NCBI RefSeq assembly: GCF_052216985.1
Contig: NZ_JBQOUY010000012.1
Span: 15,522-79,521, forward strand
Direction: 5' to 3'
Length of the DNA: 64,000 nucleotides
Source of the DNA: Acidaminococcus fermentans_A
Lineage (GTDB): Bacteria > Bacillota > Negativicutes > Acidaminococcales > Acidaminococcaceae
The notes under the pieces are model-generated. The model was not told the DNA's origin. It saw nothing but the letters and a program-made list of their open reading frames with translations, and did not search any database. Each line of letters opens with the position of its first letter. The stretch's first letter is position 1. Both the position numbers and the translations under genes were made by a program. This document shows positions 24,629 to 33,172 of the stretch, in pieces.

Positions 24629-26014
24629 TTGCTGACTACTTTTAATTTCCGGGCACAGCCGGGGAAGGAACCTCTCTATCGGCAGCTGGCCGATTACTTT
24701 CGGGAGGAAATCCGGCTGCAGCATCTGACAGCCCCAGATTTCCTTCCTTCCATCCGGAAACTGACCCGGGACTTGAAACTGAGCCGGACCACGGTGGAGG
24801 CTGCCTATCAGATCCTCATCGATCAGGGGTATGTGGACAATCTGCCCAACCGCGGCTATCAAGTCGCTGCCTACGTTCCCCGGGAATCCCGGGAGGTGCC
24901 GGCGGCTGTGACGGAAAAGGCCAAACTGGCAGTCCGTTATAATTTTTCTAACAATTACATCGATACTTCTACCTTTGATACTGTGCTCTGGCGGCGCTGC
25001 CTGAACCAGGTGCTCCGTGACCCGCCTTCTATCGCCGGGTACGGGGATCCCCAGGGAGAACCGGAATTGCGGCAGGTCCTGGCCCGGTACAGTTATGCTT
25101 CCCGGGGCGTAGTATGCCGTCCAGAACAGATCCTGGTGGGAGCCGGTCTCCAGACTTTGCTGCTGGTCCTGCTGCCCTTGCTGTCTCTCGAACAGAAAGC
25201 CGTGGGATTGGAAGCTCCCGGCTTTCCCCAGGCAGAACAGATTTTCCGATTGATGGGATGGACTATCCGCACCTTCGATCCGGCGGATCCCAAAGGGGAC
25301 TGGCCGGGTCTTTTGATGATTTCTCCAGCCAATCCCTACAAGGGACGGGCCCTGACGGAAAAAGAACGGAACAATCTGATTGTAGCCACTCAGCTGGAAC
25401 GAGTGTATCTGCTGGAAGATGATTACAATGGAGAATTCCGCTATCTCCACCGGCCCACGCCGTCCCTCCATAGTTTCGGGAACCGGGAGCAGATCATTTA
25501 TCTGGGCTCCTTTTCCCGGACTATGCTGCCTTCCCTGCGGATCAGCTACCTAGTCTTGCCGGATAAGCTGCTGCCCGCCTATCGGGCTATGGCAGACCGG
25601 TACAACCAGACTTCTTCCACGGTGGAACAATTGGCCCTGGCGGCCTACATCGAAGAAGGCCATCTCACAAGGCATATCCGGAAGCTGCGGAGCCTGTACC
25701 GGACCAAGAGCCAAAAACTCCAGGAGGCACTCCTGGAAGTGTTTGGAAGCCAGGTACAGCTTTTGAGCTATGGGTCCGGGCTCCACCTCCATATTGCCCT
25801 GGATCTGCCGGGAACAGCGGATGAGTTGGCGAACCGGGCCCTGGCATATGGGGTGAAGATTATCCCGGTCCAGGGGACAGCTGCTGGCAGGGCCCCGGAA
25901 TTCCTCTTGTCTTTTGCCGGGATTGCGGAAGAAAAGATCCAGCAAGGAGTGGAAGCCCTGCGGGATGCATTGGTGGGAAGAAGAAAAGACAATTGTATTC
26001 TCCCTTCTCAGTAG
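24629..26014 (+). CDS. MocR/GabR-type regulator (GntR HTH fused to aminotransferase fold), PLP lysine replaced
   Basis: 461 residues with a TTG start (AAAGGAG 9 nt upstream). A GntR winged helix (about 10-80: LPSIRKLTRDLKLSRTTVEAAY) is joined to a class I aminotransferase-like domain (about 110-455). EDDYNGEFRY (263-272) keeps the Asp and Tyr that normally contact PLP. However, the position that should hold the Schiff-base Lys (FSK in the family) reads FSR (Arg297). The protein may bind PLP non-covalently or have lost PLP dependence. The gene has no close divergent partner, so its target is unknown; MocR regulators often act on vitamin B6 or amino-acid genes. Confidence 0.86.
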   Translation: MLTTFNFRAQPGKEPLYRQLADYFREEIRLQHLTAPDFLPSIRKLTRDLKLSRTTVEAAYQILIDQGYVDNLPNRGYQVAAYVPRESREVPAAVTEKAKLAVRYNFSNNYIDTSTFDTVLWRRCLNQVLRDPPSIAGYGDPQGEPELRQVLARYSYASRGVVCRPEQILVGAGLQTLLLVLLPLLSLEQKAVGLEAPGFPQAEQIFRLMGWTIRTFDPADPKGDWPGLLMISPANPYKGRALTEKERNNLIVATQLERVYLLEDDYNGEFRYLHRPTPSLHSFGNREQIIYLGSFSRTMLPSLRISYLVLPDKLLPAYRAMADRYNQTSSTVEQLALAAYIEEGHLTRHIRKLRSLYRTKSQKLQEALLEVFGSQVQLLSYGSGLHLHIALDLPGTADELANRALAYGVKIIPVQGTAAGRAPEFLLSFAGIAEEKIQQGVEALRDALVGRRKDNCILPSQ

Positions 26015-26073
26015 GGTATAATAAAAAGAATACAGAAAATGCCTGCAGAGCAGGGAAAACAGGGGGTGGATGT

Positions 26074-26631
26074 ATGAAAAATGCCTGGGAGATCGTACTC
26101 CTGGCTATGTTCTTGGGAATCGGAGGACCCATGGGAGCGGAGGCAGCCCAGTATTTTGCTCCCCGGTACAGCCTCAGCGCCAACGGGCAGCTGCAGCCTC
26201 CCCTGACGGTGGAATTCCGCAAAGGACTGCCCCAGAAAATCGGTGCCAGCCTGACTGGCGCTGCCGGTTCGGAAAAGGTCCTGGTCCTGGGCTGGCAGGT
26301 GGGAGACGGAGTAGGGCTGTGCACCCTGCAGAAAGGGGTGGAATATGCCCTGTACCGACTGGATTTCCGTCCAGGGAAGCAAGACATCCTAGTACTCAGC
26401 TATGGCCGTCGGGGAACAGGGAAAACCCATTTGAATGAAGTGTCCGTGATCGGGGAAGATTCCCTGGGCGTCATCCGGCAGCTGCCTGTGGTGGGCTTTG
26501 CCCCTGTGGATGTGTTCAACAGCCCTCTCCAGATCCGGCAGCAGGAGGCCGTCCTTTTCCTGGCGGAGGCACCCCATGTACTGGTACTGCAGGCTGATGG
26601 GGAAAACGGCTATGCCGTTTCTGTGCAATGA
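26074..26631 (+). CDS. exported protein of unknown function
   Basis: 185 residues with a clear signal peptide (about 1-24, MKNAWEIVLLAMFLG...AEA). The mature part contains beta-rich stretches and no motif I recognise. I chose the ATG at 26074 because GGGGGTGG precedes it and it places the signal peptide at the N-terminus; the longer reading frame from 25993 adds a non-hydrophobic stretch. It ends 20 bp before the nitroreductase and may be co-transcribed with it. Confidence 0.75.
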   Translation: MKNAWEIVLLAMFLGIGGPMGAEAAQYFAPRYSLSANGQLQPPLTVEFRKGLPQKIGASLTGAAGSEKVLVLGWQVGDGVGLCTLQKGVEYALYRLDFRPGKQDILVLSYGRRGTGKTHLNEVSVIGEDSLGVIRQLPVVGFAPVDVFNSPLQIRQQEAVLFLAEAPHVLVLQADGENGYAVSVQ

Positions 26632-26651
26632 ACCGATAAGGAGTGATCATC

Positions 26652-27230
26652 ATGGATTTACCTGTATTATATGATTCCTGCCGGACCTACCGGCGTTTCC
26701 TCCAAAAACCGCTGGAGCCCGGCCTGCTGCGGACGCTGGTGGATGTGGCCCGGAAACGGAGCTGCGGCCGGAACAGCCAGTGGCTGCGGTTTGTGGCGGT
26801 AGAGCAGCCGGAACATGTCAAAGCTATGCAGCCTCTGCTCCATTGGGCAGCGGCACTTCCGAAGGAAATCGGGACCCCGAAGGAGGGGGAACAGCCAGTG
26901 GCTTTTGTGGTAGTGGCCAAACCCAGGAATGCTTCCCCGATAATCAGCGACATCGATTTGGGAATCGCCTTGGATGCTATGGCCATCACCGCCTGGCAGA
27001 AGGGAGTGGGCAGCGCCATCCTGGCTGCGGTGGACCGGAAGAAAGTCGCTGCCCTGCTGGAGATCCCAGAAGACCTGGAGGTCAATATCGTCCTGGCACT
27101 GGGCTATCCGGCTCATCAAAGCACCCTGGTCACTGGAGAAACGGGAAAATCATTGGATTATTATGTGGATGGGAACCGTGATTATTATGTGCCTAAGCTG
27201 CCGTTGGAGAAAGTGGCGGAATTCAAGTAA
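26652..27230 (+). CDS. nitroreductase family FMN-dependent oxidoreductase
   Basis: 192 residues (ATG with AAGGAG 8 nt upstream). The N-terminal SCRTYRRFLQKPLEPGLLRTLV fits the FMN-contacting start of the nitroreductase fold, and the middle SDIDLGIALDAMAITAWQKGVG is typical of the family. Members reduce nitro groups, quinones or flavins with NAD(P)H; the substrate is unknown. The gene sits between an exported protein and a thioredoxin-reductase-like flavoprotein in a tightly spaced group, suggesting a shared redox role. Confidence 0.85.
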   Translation: MDLPVLYDSCRTYRRFLQKPLEPGLLRTLVDVARKRSCGRNSQWLRFVAVEQPEHVKAMQPLLHWAAALPKEIGTPKEGEQPVAFVVVAKPRNASPIISDIDLGIALDAMAITAWQKGVGSAILAAVDRKKVAALLEIPEDLEVNIVLALGYPAHQSTLVTGETGKSLDYYVDGNRDYYVPKLPLEKVAEFK

Positions 27231-27256
27231 TCCAAACGAAAAAAAGGAGATCCGAT

Positions 27257-28114
27257 ATGCTGTATGATGTTGCCATTGTGGGAGGCGGACCGGCTGGCTG
27301 CAGTGCGGCAGTGACGGCTGCCAACCGGTCTCTTTCTGTGGTTCTGTTCGATACGGGGGATTTTGGTCTGGCTCTGCGGAAAAGCCCGCTGGTAAAGAAC
27401 TACCTGGGGCTGCCAGATCAGTCCGGTACGGCGCTGATGGATGCCTTTACGGCCCATATGCGGGCTGCCGGTACCACCGTGATTCCCCATAAGGTCTTGA
27501 GCATCCTGCCGGGGAAGGGAAGCTTTATGCTGGCAACGCCGGGGGATGTGTACCAAGCCCGGAGCGTCCTCCTGTGTCCTGGAGCGGCCCATGGCAAGAG
27601 CCTGGAAGGAGAAGACGGGTATCTGGGACGGGGCGTGAGCTACTGCGCCACTTGTGACGGCTATCTGTATAAAGGCAAGACCATCGGAGTGGTGACCAAT
27701 CTTCCTTCGGCCTGGGAAGAAGTGGAATTCTTAGCTGGTCTGGCCAAAGAAGTCAGGCTCTGGTCTGATTTTCCTCTGCCGGAAGAGAAACCGGCGAATC
27801 TCCGGGTCATGGAGGGCCGGCCCTTGAAAGTCCTGGGCGGGGAAAAGATGGATGCCTTGGAGACCACCGCTGGGACGATCCCTTTGGAGGGGCTCTTCCT
27901 GCTGCGGGAAACCGACCCGCTGGAGAAACTGCTGCCGGGATTGGTGCTACAAGACAGGTTCATCCAGGTGGATGGAAAACTGGCCACTTCGGTGCCCGGG
28001 GTCTTTGCGGCCGGCGATGCGACCGGCTATCCCTGGCAGATCAACAAGGCTGCGGGAGAAGGCCAAAAAGCGCTGCTGTCGGCGGCTTCCTGGCTGCGTG
28101 AGAATCCGGCATGA
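27257..28114 (+). CDS. thioredoxin-reductase-like flavoprotein lacking NADPH motifs (possible ferredoxin-dependent type)
   Basis: 285 residues, slightly shorter than NADPH thioredoxin reductases. The FAD site (GGGPAG at 9-14; GVFAAGDATG near the C-terminus) and the redox pair Cys130-Cys133 (CATC) are intact. In the second nucleotide domain the expected GGGDSA reads TNLPSA (148-152 region) and the HRRxxxR signature is absent (RLWSDFPLP instead). This is the pattern described for ferredoxin-dependent flavin thioredoxin reductases of clostridia, so ferredoxin rather than NADPH may be the electron donor (inference). The stop overlaps the next start by 4 bp. Confidence 0.82.
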   Translation: MLYDVAIVGGGPAGCSAAVTAANRSLSVVLFDTGDFGLALRKSPLVKNYLGLPDQSGTALMDAFTAHMRAAGTTVIPHKVLSILPGKGSFMLATPGDVYQARSVLLCPGAAHGKSLEGEDGYLGRGVSYCATCDGYLYKGKTIGVVTNLPSAWEEVEFLAGLAKEVRLWSDFPLPEEKPANLRVMEGRPLKVLGGEKMDALETTAGTIPLEGLFLLRETDPLEKLLPGLVLQDRFIQVDGKLATSVPGVFAAGDATGYPWQINKAAGEGQKALLSAASWLRENPA

Positions 28115-29112
28115 TGGGCTGGAAAACCGGCTGTCTGGTCTTATCCTTGGCGGCTTCCCTGATATTGGCTGGCTGTCAGAAGCAAAAGCCGCAAGGGGAT
28201 CCTGGAGCACTGTCCGCTCAGGAACCGGCAGCTGCACAGGAGACCAAAGCCATCGCTCCGGGAGAAGGAAAGCAAGGCGCCCGCGTAGAATTTGTGACCC
28301 GGGAGCATAAGATGGAACGGATTTTGTTCAGCGGCGGCTATCTGCGCAGCCTGCCGGAAGAAAAGCCAGAAACCATCCTGCGGTCAGCTCCAGAAGGCGC
28401 GTTGGGGATGATCTTCGGCAAACGGGAAATCAATGGACTGGAATGGGCTAAAGTGGCGACTCGGGACGGCGTCACCGGCTGGTATACCGTACCCGCTCGA
28501 AAAGGGGCTCCGCCTGGAGAGAAAAGAGCAGCCTTGAGGATTACCCATGAAGGATACCAGAGTACCTATCCCCAGGTGACTGGAGGGGTGTCTCCTGCAG
28601 TACAGGACCGGATCAACCAGGAACTGGGGAACTATATTTCCGTTTACCGGCATATCACCGGGCCCGTGGAAAGTGAACTTCGATGCCGGGTGACCTATAA
28701 CCAGAATCATCTCCTGAGCCTGGTATTCCAGGGAAAATCGGTCCTGTATCGGAATTATCCAGTGGCTGAAGTGAACAATCTGGCCAGTTGGACCCGCTTG
28801 AAGAAATATGCCTACGTATCGCCTCTCTTGGGCGGTGCGGACAGTGGCCTGCTCTTGGCCCAGAAAACAGATTTCCAGTATGCTATGGTATTCGACTTGC
28901 ACACGGGGAACCGGCTGACACTGGAATATTTCCTGGGCGGCGGAAAGGCGGAGGAACTCCAGGAGCGGGCAGCGGCCCTGGACCCTTGGGCGCGGATCCA
29001 GAACGACAATTTCTACATCGAGCCCCAGGGAAAGCTGATGGCTATGGCCTCCGTACCGAGGAAAGGAAGGGTGGAATTGGATCTGTCCGACCTGGTGATC
29101 AGGGATTTCTGA
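28111..29112 (+). CDS. lipoprotein with SH3-like and DUF4163/DUF3298-like regions
   Basis: 333 residues. A lipoprotein signal peptide ends in LILAGC (Cys about 22). A low-complexity linker, an SH3b-like segment (about 65-130, GLEWAKVATRDGVTGWYTVP) and a C-terminal region (about 140-330) that resembles DUF4163/DUF3298 proteins follow. The protein is probably anchored to a membrane and faces the periplasm; its function is unknown. ATGA overlap with the preceding flavoprotein indicates translational coupling. Confidence 0.75.
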   Translation: MMGWKTGCLVLSLAASLILAGCQKQKPQGDPGALSAQEPAAAQETKAIAPGEGKQGARVEFVTREHKMERILFSGGYLRSLPEEKPETILRSAPEGALGMIFGKREINGLEWAKVATRDGVTGWYTVPARKGAPPGEKRAALRITHEGYQSTYPQVTGGVSPAVQDRINQELGNYISVYRHITGPVESELRCRVTYNQNHLLSLVFQGKSVLYRNYPVAEVNNLASWTRLKKYAYVSPLLGGADSGLLLAQKTDFQYAMVFDLHTGNRLTLEYFLGGGKAEELQERAAALDPWARIQNDNFYIEPQGKLMAMASVPRKGRVELDLSDLVIRDF

Positions 29113-29143
29113 GGCTGCAAACTATGGATATGAGGTGAAAAAA

Positions 29144-29611
29144 ATGAACAAAAAAGTGCATTTCCATACCAACTTGGGAGATTTTACGGCTGAAGTGTTT
29201 GAGGACAAAGCCCCCAAAACTGCAGGGAATTTCTTGGAACTGGTGGAGAAGGGATTCTATGACGGGGTCATCTTCCATCGGGTCATCGATGATTTCATGA
29301 TCCAGGGGGGAGATCCCACCGGTACCGGCATGGGCGGCCCCGGCTACACCATTGACGATGAATTCGGGGCCGGCCTGGCTCACAGCGGGGAAGGGATCCT
29401 GTCCATGGCCAATGCCGGTCCTAACACCGGAGGCAGCCAATTCTTCATCACCCTGGTGCCTACTCCTTGGCTGGATGGCCACCATGCCATCTTCGGGAAG
29501 ATCGTGGAAGGGATGGATGTGGTCCACAAAATCGGTTCCACGCCTACTGATTTCGCGGACCGGCCGTTGGAAGATGTGGTGATGGAAAAGGTGGAAGTCG
29601 TAAAAGGATGA
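29144..29611 (+). CDS. cyclophilin-type peptidylprolyl isomerase
   Basis: 155 residues, a single cyclophilin domain without a signal peptide. Active-site signatures are present: FHRVIDDFMIQGGD, FGxG-like GAGLAHSGEGILSMANAGPNT, and SQFFITLVPTPWLDGHHAIFG. It catalyses proline cis-trans isomerisation in cytoplasmic protein folding. The ATG at 29144 has GAGGTG 6 nt upstream. The stop overlaps the following GIY-YIG gene by 4 bp (ATGA). Confidence 0.93.
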   Translation: MNKKVHFHTNLGDFTAEVFEDKAPKTAGNFLELVEKGFYDGVIFHRVIDDFMIQGGDPTGTGMGGPGYTIDDEFGAGLAHSGEGILSMANAGPNTGGSQFFITLVPTPWLDGHHAIFGKIVEGMDVVHKIGSTPTDFADRPLEDVVMEKVEVVKG

Positions 29612-29877
29612 CCGCCTATGTCTATATGGTGCGCTGTGCCAACGGTGCCCTGTATACCGGCTGGACCAACGATCTGGCCCACCGGTTGGCTATGCATCGC
29701 AGCGGGTCCGGGGCGAAATACACCCGGGCCTTCAAGGCGGTGGATCTGGTCTATTATGAGGAACTGCCTGACAGGAAGACTGCCCTTCAGCGGGAATATG
29801 CCCTGAAACAGTTGGCAAAAAAACAAAAAGAAGAGCTGGTCTGTCAATTTTCTCGAAAATCTTTGAAAATACCCTAA
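29608..29877 (+). CDS. GIY-YIG nuclease superfamily protein (YhbQ/UPF0213 type)
   Basis: 89 residues, one GIY-YIG domain: YVYMVRCANGALYTGWT gives the GIY and YIG-like (YTG) elements, with conserved Arg in HRLAMHRSG and Glu in ALQREYALKQL. Small stand-alone proteins of this type are suspected DNA repair nucleases, but their activity in cells is poorly defined. It is translationally coupled to the cyclophilin gene. No terminator is visible directly after it. Confidence 0.88.
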   Translation: MTAYVYMVRCANGALYTGWTNDLAHRLAMHRSGSGAKYTRAFKAVDLVYYEELPDRKTALQREYALKQLAKKQKEELVCQFSRKSLKIP

Positions 29878-29905
29878 GTTATCTGTACTGTGGCAATTCT
29901 TTTGC

Positions 29906-29934
29906 TTGTAAAAGTCCAGGGGTTATGCTAGAAT
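29906..29934 (+). promoter_or_regulatory. cold-shock gene promoter with long leader
   Basis: TTGTAA (29906-29911), a 17-nt spacer and TAGAAT (29929-29934) preceded by TGC (extended -10). The predicted leader of roughly 95 nt is typical of cold-shock mRNAs, whose 5' UTR controls stability and translation. Confidence 0.65.
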
Positions 29935-30033
29935 GGAACACAGAAACAACGGACTTACTGAATGTTGAACTCACGCAGGTATCACATATAGTTGGATCGT
30001 TTTTCGCAATAATTTTTAGGAGGCCAAGTAAAG

Positions 30034-30231
30034 ATGACTGGCAAAGTTAAATGGTTTAATGCTGAAAAGGGTTATGGTTTCATTGAACGGGAAGATGGCG
30101 GCGATGTATTCGTTCATTTCTCCGCAATCCAGGGTGAAGGCTTCAAGACTCTGGAAGAAGGCCAGGCTGTAGAATTCGACGTTGTCGAAGGCAACCGTGG
30201 TGAACAAGCTGCCAACGTTGTGAAACTGTAA
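30034..30231 (+). CDS. csp: cold-shock protein (CspA family)
   Basis: 65 residues, one cold-shock domain with RNP1 (KGYGFIE) and RNP2 (VFVHF) intact. It binds single-stranded RNA and DNA and acts as an RNA chaperone. TTAGGAGG precedes the ATG, and the gene has its own promoter, long leader and terminator. Confidence 0.96.
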   Translation: MTGKVKWFNAEKGYGFIEREDGGDVFVHFSAIQGEGFKTLEEGQAVEFDVVEGNRGEQAANVVKL

Positions 30232-30265
30232 GATATCGATATCTGCAAGGAACAACCAGCTTAAC

Positions 30266-30303
30266 AAGAGGGGATATCGTAGAAACGGTATCTCCTTTTT
30301 TGT
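30266..30303 (+). terminator. terminator of the cold-shock gene
   Basis: GGGGATATCG pairs imperfectly (with a G-T pair) with CGGTATCTCC, followed by TTTTTTG. Confidence 0.75.
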
Positions 30304-30337
30304 TGCGCTGTCCTGCAGGAAAAAGGAGATGGGGACG

Positions 30338-31093
30338 ATGATCGGATATGGCATGGAAAATAAGAGGGGTGTAATCAGCGGAGGGACGTCCGGTATCGGC
30401 CTGGCAGCTGCCCGGCTGCTGGTCCAGGATGGGGCTGCGGTCTATTTGGTGGGCCGGGACCCGGAACGGGGCAGGAAGGCGGTGGAAAGCTTGGCAGGAC
30501 TGCCGGGAGAAGCCCGGTATATCCAGGGCGATGTAAGCACGGCGGAGGGCTGCCGGAAAATCGCAGCTTCCCTCCAGGAACAGCATCTGGAACTGGATTT
30601 CCTGGTGAACAGTGCCGGAATCTACCTGGAAAAGCCTTTCCAGGATGTGACGGAAGAAGAGTACCGGCAGCTGATGGATGTAAATGTGAAAGGTACCATT
30701 TTCCTGACCCAGGCTTTGCTGGACCTCTTTGCCCAGGACGGCCCTTCCATCGTGAATATCGCATCTGATGCAGCCCTGGAAGGGAATTACGGCTGCTGCC
30801 TCTATGCTGCTTCCAAAGGAGCCGTGGTGGCTTTTACGAAATCCCTGGCCCTGGACCTGGCGCCCTGGATCCGGGTGAACTGCCTGTGCCCAGGCGACGT
30901 GGATACGCCTCTGGTGGAAAAACAGCTGGCGGAAGGGGGATATTCCCGGGAATCCATGGCGTCCGTCTATCCTATGGGGCGGATCGGGAAACCGGAAGAA
31001 GCGGCCCACATGATCTGTGCTGTCCTGTCTCCTATGAACGGTTTCATGACTGGAGCCATCGTTTCCGTGGACGGCGGCCTGACAGCCAAATAA
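30338..31093 (+). CDS. short-chain dehydrogenase/reductase (SDR)
   Basis: 251 residues with the classical SDR motifs: nucleotide loop GGTSGIG (TGxxxGIG form), NSAG, catalytic Ser in VNIASDA, and the YxxxK pair in YAASKG. The enzyme should be NAD(P)(H)-dependent; substrate unknown, with a 3-oxoacyl-ACP reductase-like layout. The ATG at 30338 has AAGGAG 9 nt upstream; the ATG at 30329 abuts that site. The BrnQ gene follows after 10 bp, so the two are probably one operon. Confidence 0.88.
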   Translation: MIGYGMENKRGVISGGTSGIGLAAARLLVQDGAAVYLVGRDPERGRKAVESLAGLPGEARYIQGDVSTAEGCRKIAASLQEQHLELDFLVNSAGIYLEKPFQDVTEEEYRQLMDVNVKGTIFLTQALLDLFAQDGPSIVNIASDAALEGNYGCCLYAASKGAVVAFTKSLALDLAPWIRVNCLCPGDVDTPLVEKQLAEGGYSRESMASVYPMGRIGKPEEAAHMICAVLSPMNGFMTGAIVSVDGGLTAK

Positions 31094-31103
31094 GGAGGGG
31101 ACC

Positions 31104-32447
31104 ATGGATCATAAACTGACTTCTGCAGAATATCTTTTTGTAGGTTCCATGCTGTTCGGGATGCTCTTTGGAGCCGGGAACCTGATCTTTCCTGTACATA
31201 TGGGCCAATTGGCCGGCTCTCATTTCTGGAGTGCCAATATCGGTTTCATTTCCACCGGGGTGCTGATGCCCTTCCTGGCCCTGATTGCTTTCGGCCTTTC
31301 TGGCAGCGGCAGCCTGGAAGAACTGGCCGGGAATGTGCATCCGATCTTTGCCCGGATCTTTACGGTGCTGCTGTATCTCACCATCGGGCCGGCCTTTGCT
31401 CTGCCCCGGACGGCCACTGTTTCCTATCAGATCGGGATCGTACCCTTTGTCAACGGGAACCAGACACTTTTCTTGGCAGGGTTCACTTTCCTGTTCATGG
31501 CGGCAGCTCTGCTGTTCTCTCTGAAGCCGTCTAAATTGATCGTCTACATCGGGAAGTTCCTGAACCCGGTATTCCTGGCGTTCCTGGCCATCCTGGTGGC
31601 AGTAGCCCTGGCCCATCCCATGGGATCCATTGCCGGCGGAGTACCCCAGGGACCCTATGTGGACCATGCGTTCCTCACCGGGTTCAAGGAAGGGTACAAT
31701 ACCATGGATGTGCTGGCTATGCTGGCTTTTTCTGTGGTGGTGATCAATACCCTGAAGGAACTGGGGGTATCGGATGCCAAGACCATTTCCGTGGACCTGC
31801 TGAAGGTGGGGGTCATCGTGGTGTTCCTGATGGCCCTGATCTATACCCTGATCACCTGGCTGGGTACCTCCAGCTTGGGGCAGCTCACGGTATCCGCCAA
31901 TGGAGGCATGGCACTGGCTCAGATCGCCCACAGCTATTTCGGACCGGTGGGAGGCATGCTGCTGGCAGCCATTGTGACCTTCGCCTGTCTGAAGACTGCC
32001 ATCGGACTCATCACGTCCTGTGCCAATACCTTCTGTGACTTGTTCCCAGGGAGCCTGAGCTACAAGGCCTATTGTGTGCTCTTTGCAGGGATTTCCTTCC
32101 TGATCGGGAATGTGGGCCTCACCCAGATCATCGTGCTGGCCGTGCCCATCCTGATGTTCCTGTATCCCATGGCCATTACTCTGATCCTGGCTTCCTTTGC
32201 TTCCGCCCTGCTGGGGAAGGACCGGCGGCTGTACAGGTGGCCCATGCTGCTGGCGGGACTGGCGGCCTTTGGGGATGCTCTCAGCGTCCTGCCCAAAGGG
32301 CTCCAGGCAACTGGGGCTGTCCAGGCTCTGCTGGGCTGCTACCACCAGCTGCCCCTGTTTTCCCTGGGGATGAGCTGGCTGCTGCCTACCCTGGCGGCTT
32401 TAGCTGCCGCCGTGGCCGTAGTGAAGTTCACTAGAACAAATCGGTGA
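31104..32447 (+). CDS. brnQ: branched-chain amino acid carrier BrnQ (LIVCS family)
   Basis: 447 residues with about 12 membrane segments and the conserved N-terminal FGAGNLIFPVHMG region of BrnQ/LIVCS carriers. It imports Leu, Ile and Val with Na+ (or H+), which fits a cell that appears to maintain a Na+ gradient. The start follows AGGAGGGGACC. It appears co-transcribed with the upstream SDR; the downstream outer-membrane gene has its own promoter. Confidence 0.92.
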   Translation: MDHKLTSAEYLFVGSMLFGMLFGAGNLIFPVHMGQLAGSHFWSANIGFISTGVLMPFLALIAFGLSGSGSLEELAGNVHPIFARIFTVLLYLTIGPAFALPRTATVSYQIGIVPFVNGNQTLFLAGFTFLFMAAALLFSLKPSKLIVYIGKFLNPVFLAFLAILVAVALAHPMGSIAGGVPQGPYVDHAFLTGFKEGYNTMDVLAMLAFSVVVINTLKELGVSDAKTISVDLLKVGVIVVFLMALIYTLITWLGTSSLGQLTVSANGGMALAQIAHSYFGPVGGMLLAAIVTFACLKTAIGLITSCANTFCDLFPGSLSYKAYCVLFAGISFLIGNVGLTQIIVLAVPILMFLYPMAITLILASFASALLGKDRRLYRWPMLLAGLAAFGDALSVLPKGLQATGAVQALLGCYHQLPLFSLGMSWLLPTLAALAAAVAVVKFTRTNR

Positions 32448-32451
32448 AATT

Positions 32452-32480
32452 TTGCGAAAAGGAAAGAAAAAGTGTATAAT
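32452..32480 (+). promoter_or_regulatory. promoter of the outer-membrane protein gene
   Basis: TTGCGA (32452-32457), a 17-nt spacer and a perfect TATAAT (32475-32480), just after the brnQ stop codon. Confidence 0.72.
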
Positions 32481-32524
32481 GAAAAAATGATGAGTGTTTG
32501 AATCCATTGAAGGAGGGATTTCCC

Positions 32525-33133
32525 ATGAAAAAAATGATGATGGCCACTGCAGTGCTGAGCCTGCTGCCTTTGACCGTGGCCTGTGCTTCTCCCCTGGCCA
32601 AGATTGCTCCTGGCGCTGCAAAGATCGATGCCAACGTCACGGTGGGCAATACTCTCAAATGGAAACAGGACGGGAAGACTACGGACTTCGGCGGTGATTC
32701 CCGGTATCGGGTAGGCGGCACCGTAGGGATCGCTGACAACCTGGGCCTGGACTACCGGTATGCGGCCCATGAGGGGGATCATGATGCCTCCGCCCAGTCC
32801 CATCAGGTCAGCTTGGTCTACCAGTTCAATCCCTATCTCTATGGGTTTGGGGGCTATGTACGGAATCGGCTGAAACAGCATGGCTACCATGATAACAACA
32901 GCGGATATCAGGTGGGGGCCATCGGTCGGCTGCCCATTACGGACAAGACCACCGGCTGGGCCAAATTTGGCACCGGCGACAACATCACCCAGTACGAACT
33001 GGGCGTAGGCTATGCCTTTACCGACAACTGGGAAGCCAACGTATCCTACAACGACAGCAAGTACAAAGATTTCAAGGGCGACATCGATGCCAAGACCCAT
33101 GAAGTGAATGTGGGGGTTTCGTATAAGTTTTAA
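32525..33133 (+). CDS. small outer-membrane beta-barrel protein
   Basis: 202 residues with a signal peptide (about 1-21, ending CASP) and a mature part of alternating hydrophobic strands (for example LGLDYRYAAHEG, HQVSLVYQF, YELGVGYAF) that ends in VGVSYKF. A terminal Phe is the usual barrel-assembly signal of outer-membrane proteins. About eight strands are expected. The function is unknown. Its presence supports a diderm envelope. AGGAGGG lies 7 nt before the ATG. Confidence 0.85.
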   Translation: MKKMMMATAVLSLLPLTVACASPLAKIAPGAAKIDANVTVGNTLKWKQDGKTTDFGGDSRYRVGGTVGIADNLGLDYRYAAHEGDHDASAQSHQVSLVYQFNPYLYGFGGYVRNRLKQHGYHDNNSGYQVGAIGRLPITDKTTGWAKFGTGDNITQYELGVGYAFTDNWEANVSYNDSKYKDFKGDIDAKTHEVNVGVSYKF

Positions 33134-33137
33134 TAGA

Positions 33138-33172
33138 GGGGGGTGTGAAAAATCACACCCCCCTTTTTTGAC
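33138..33172. terminator. terminator, GGTGTGAAA type
   Basis: GGGGGGTGTGA and TCACACCCCCC flank a short A-rich loop and are followed by TTTTTT. The same hairpin occurs at 33833 and 45942. Confidence 0.85.
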
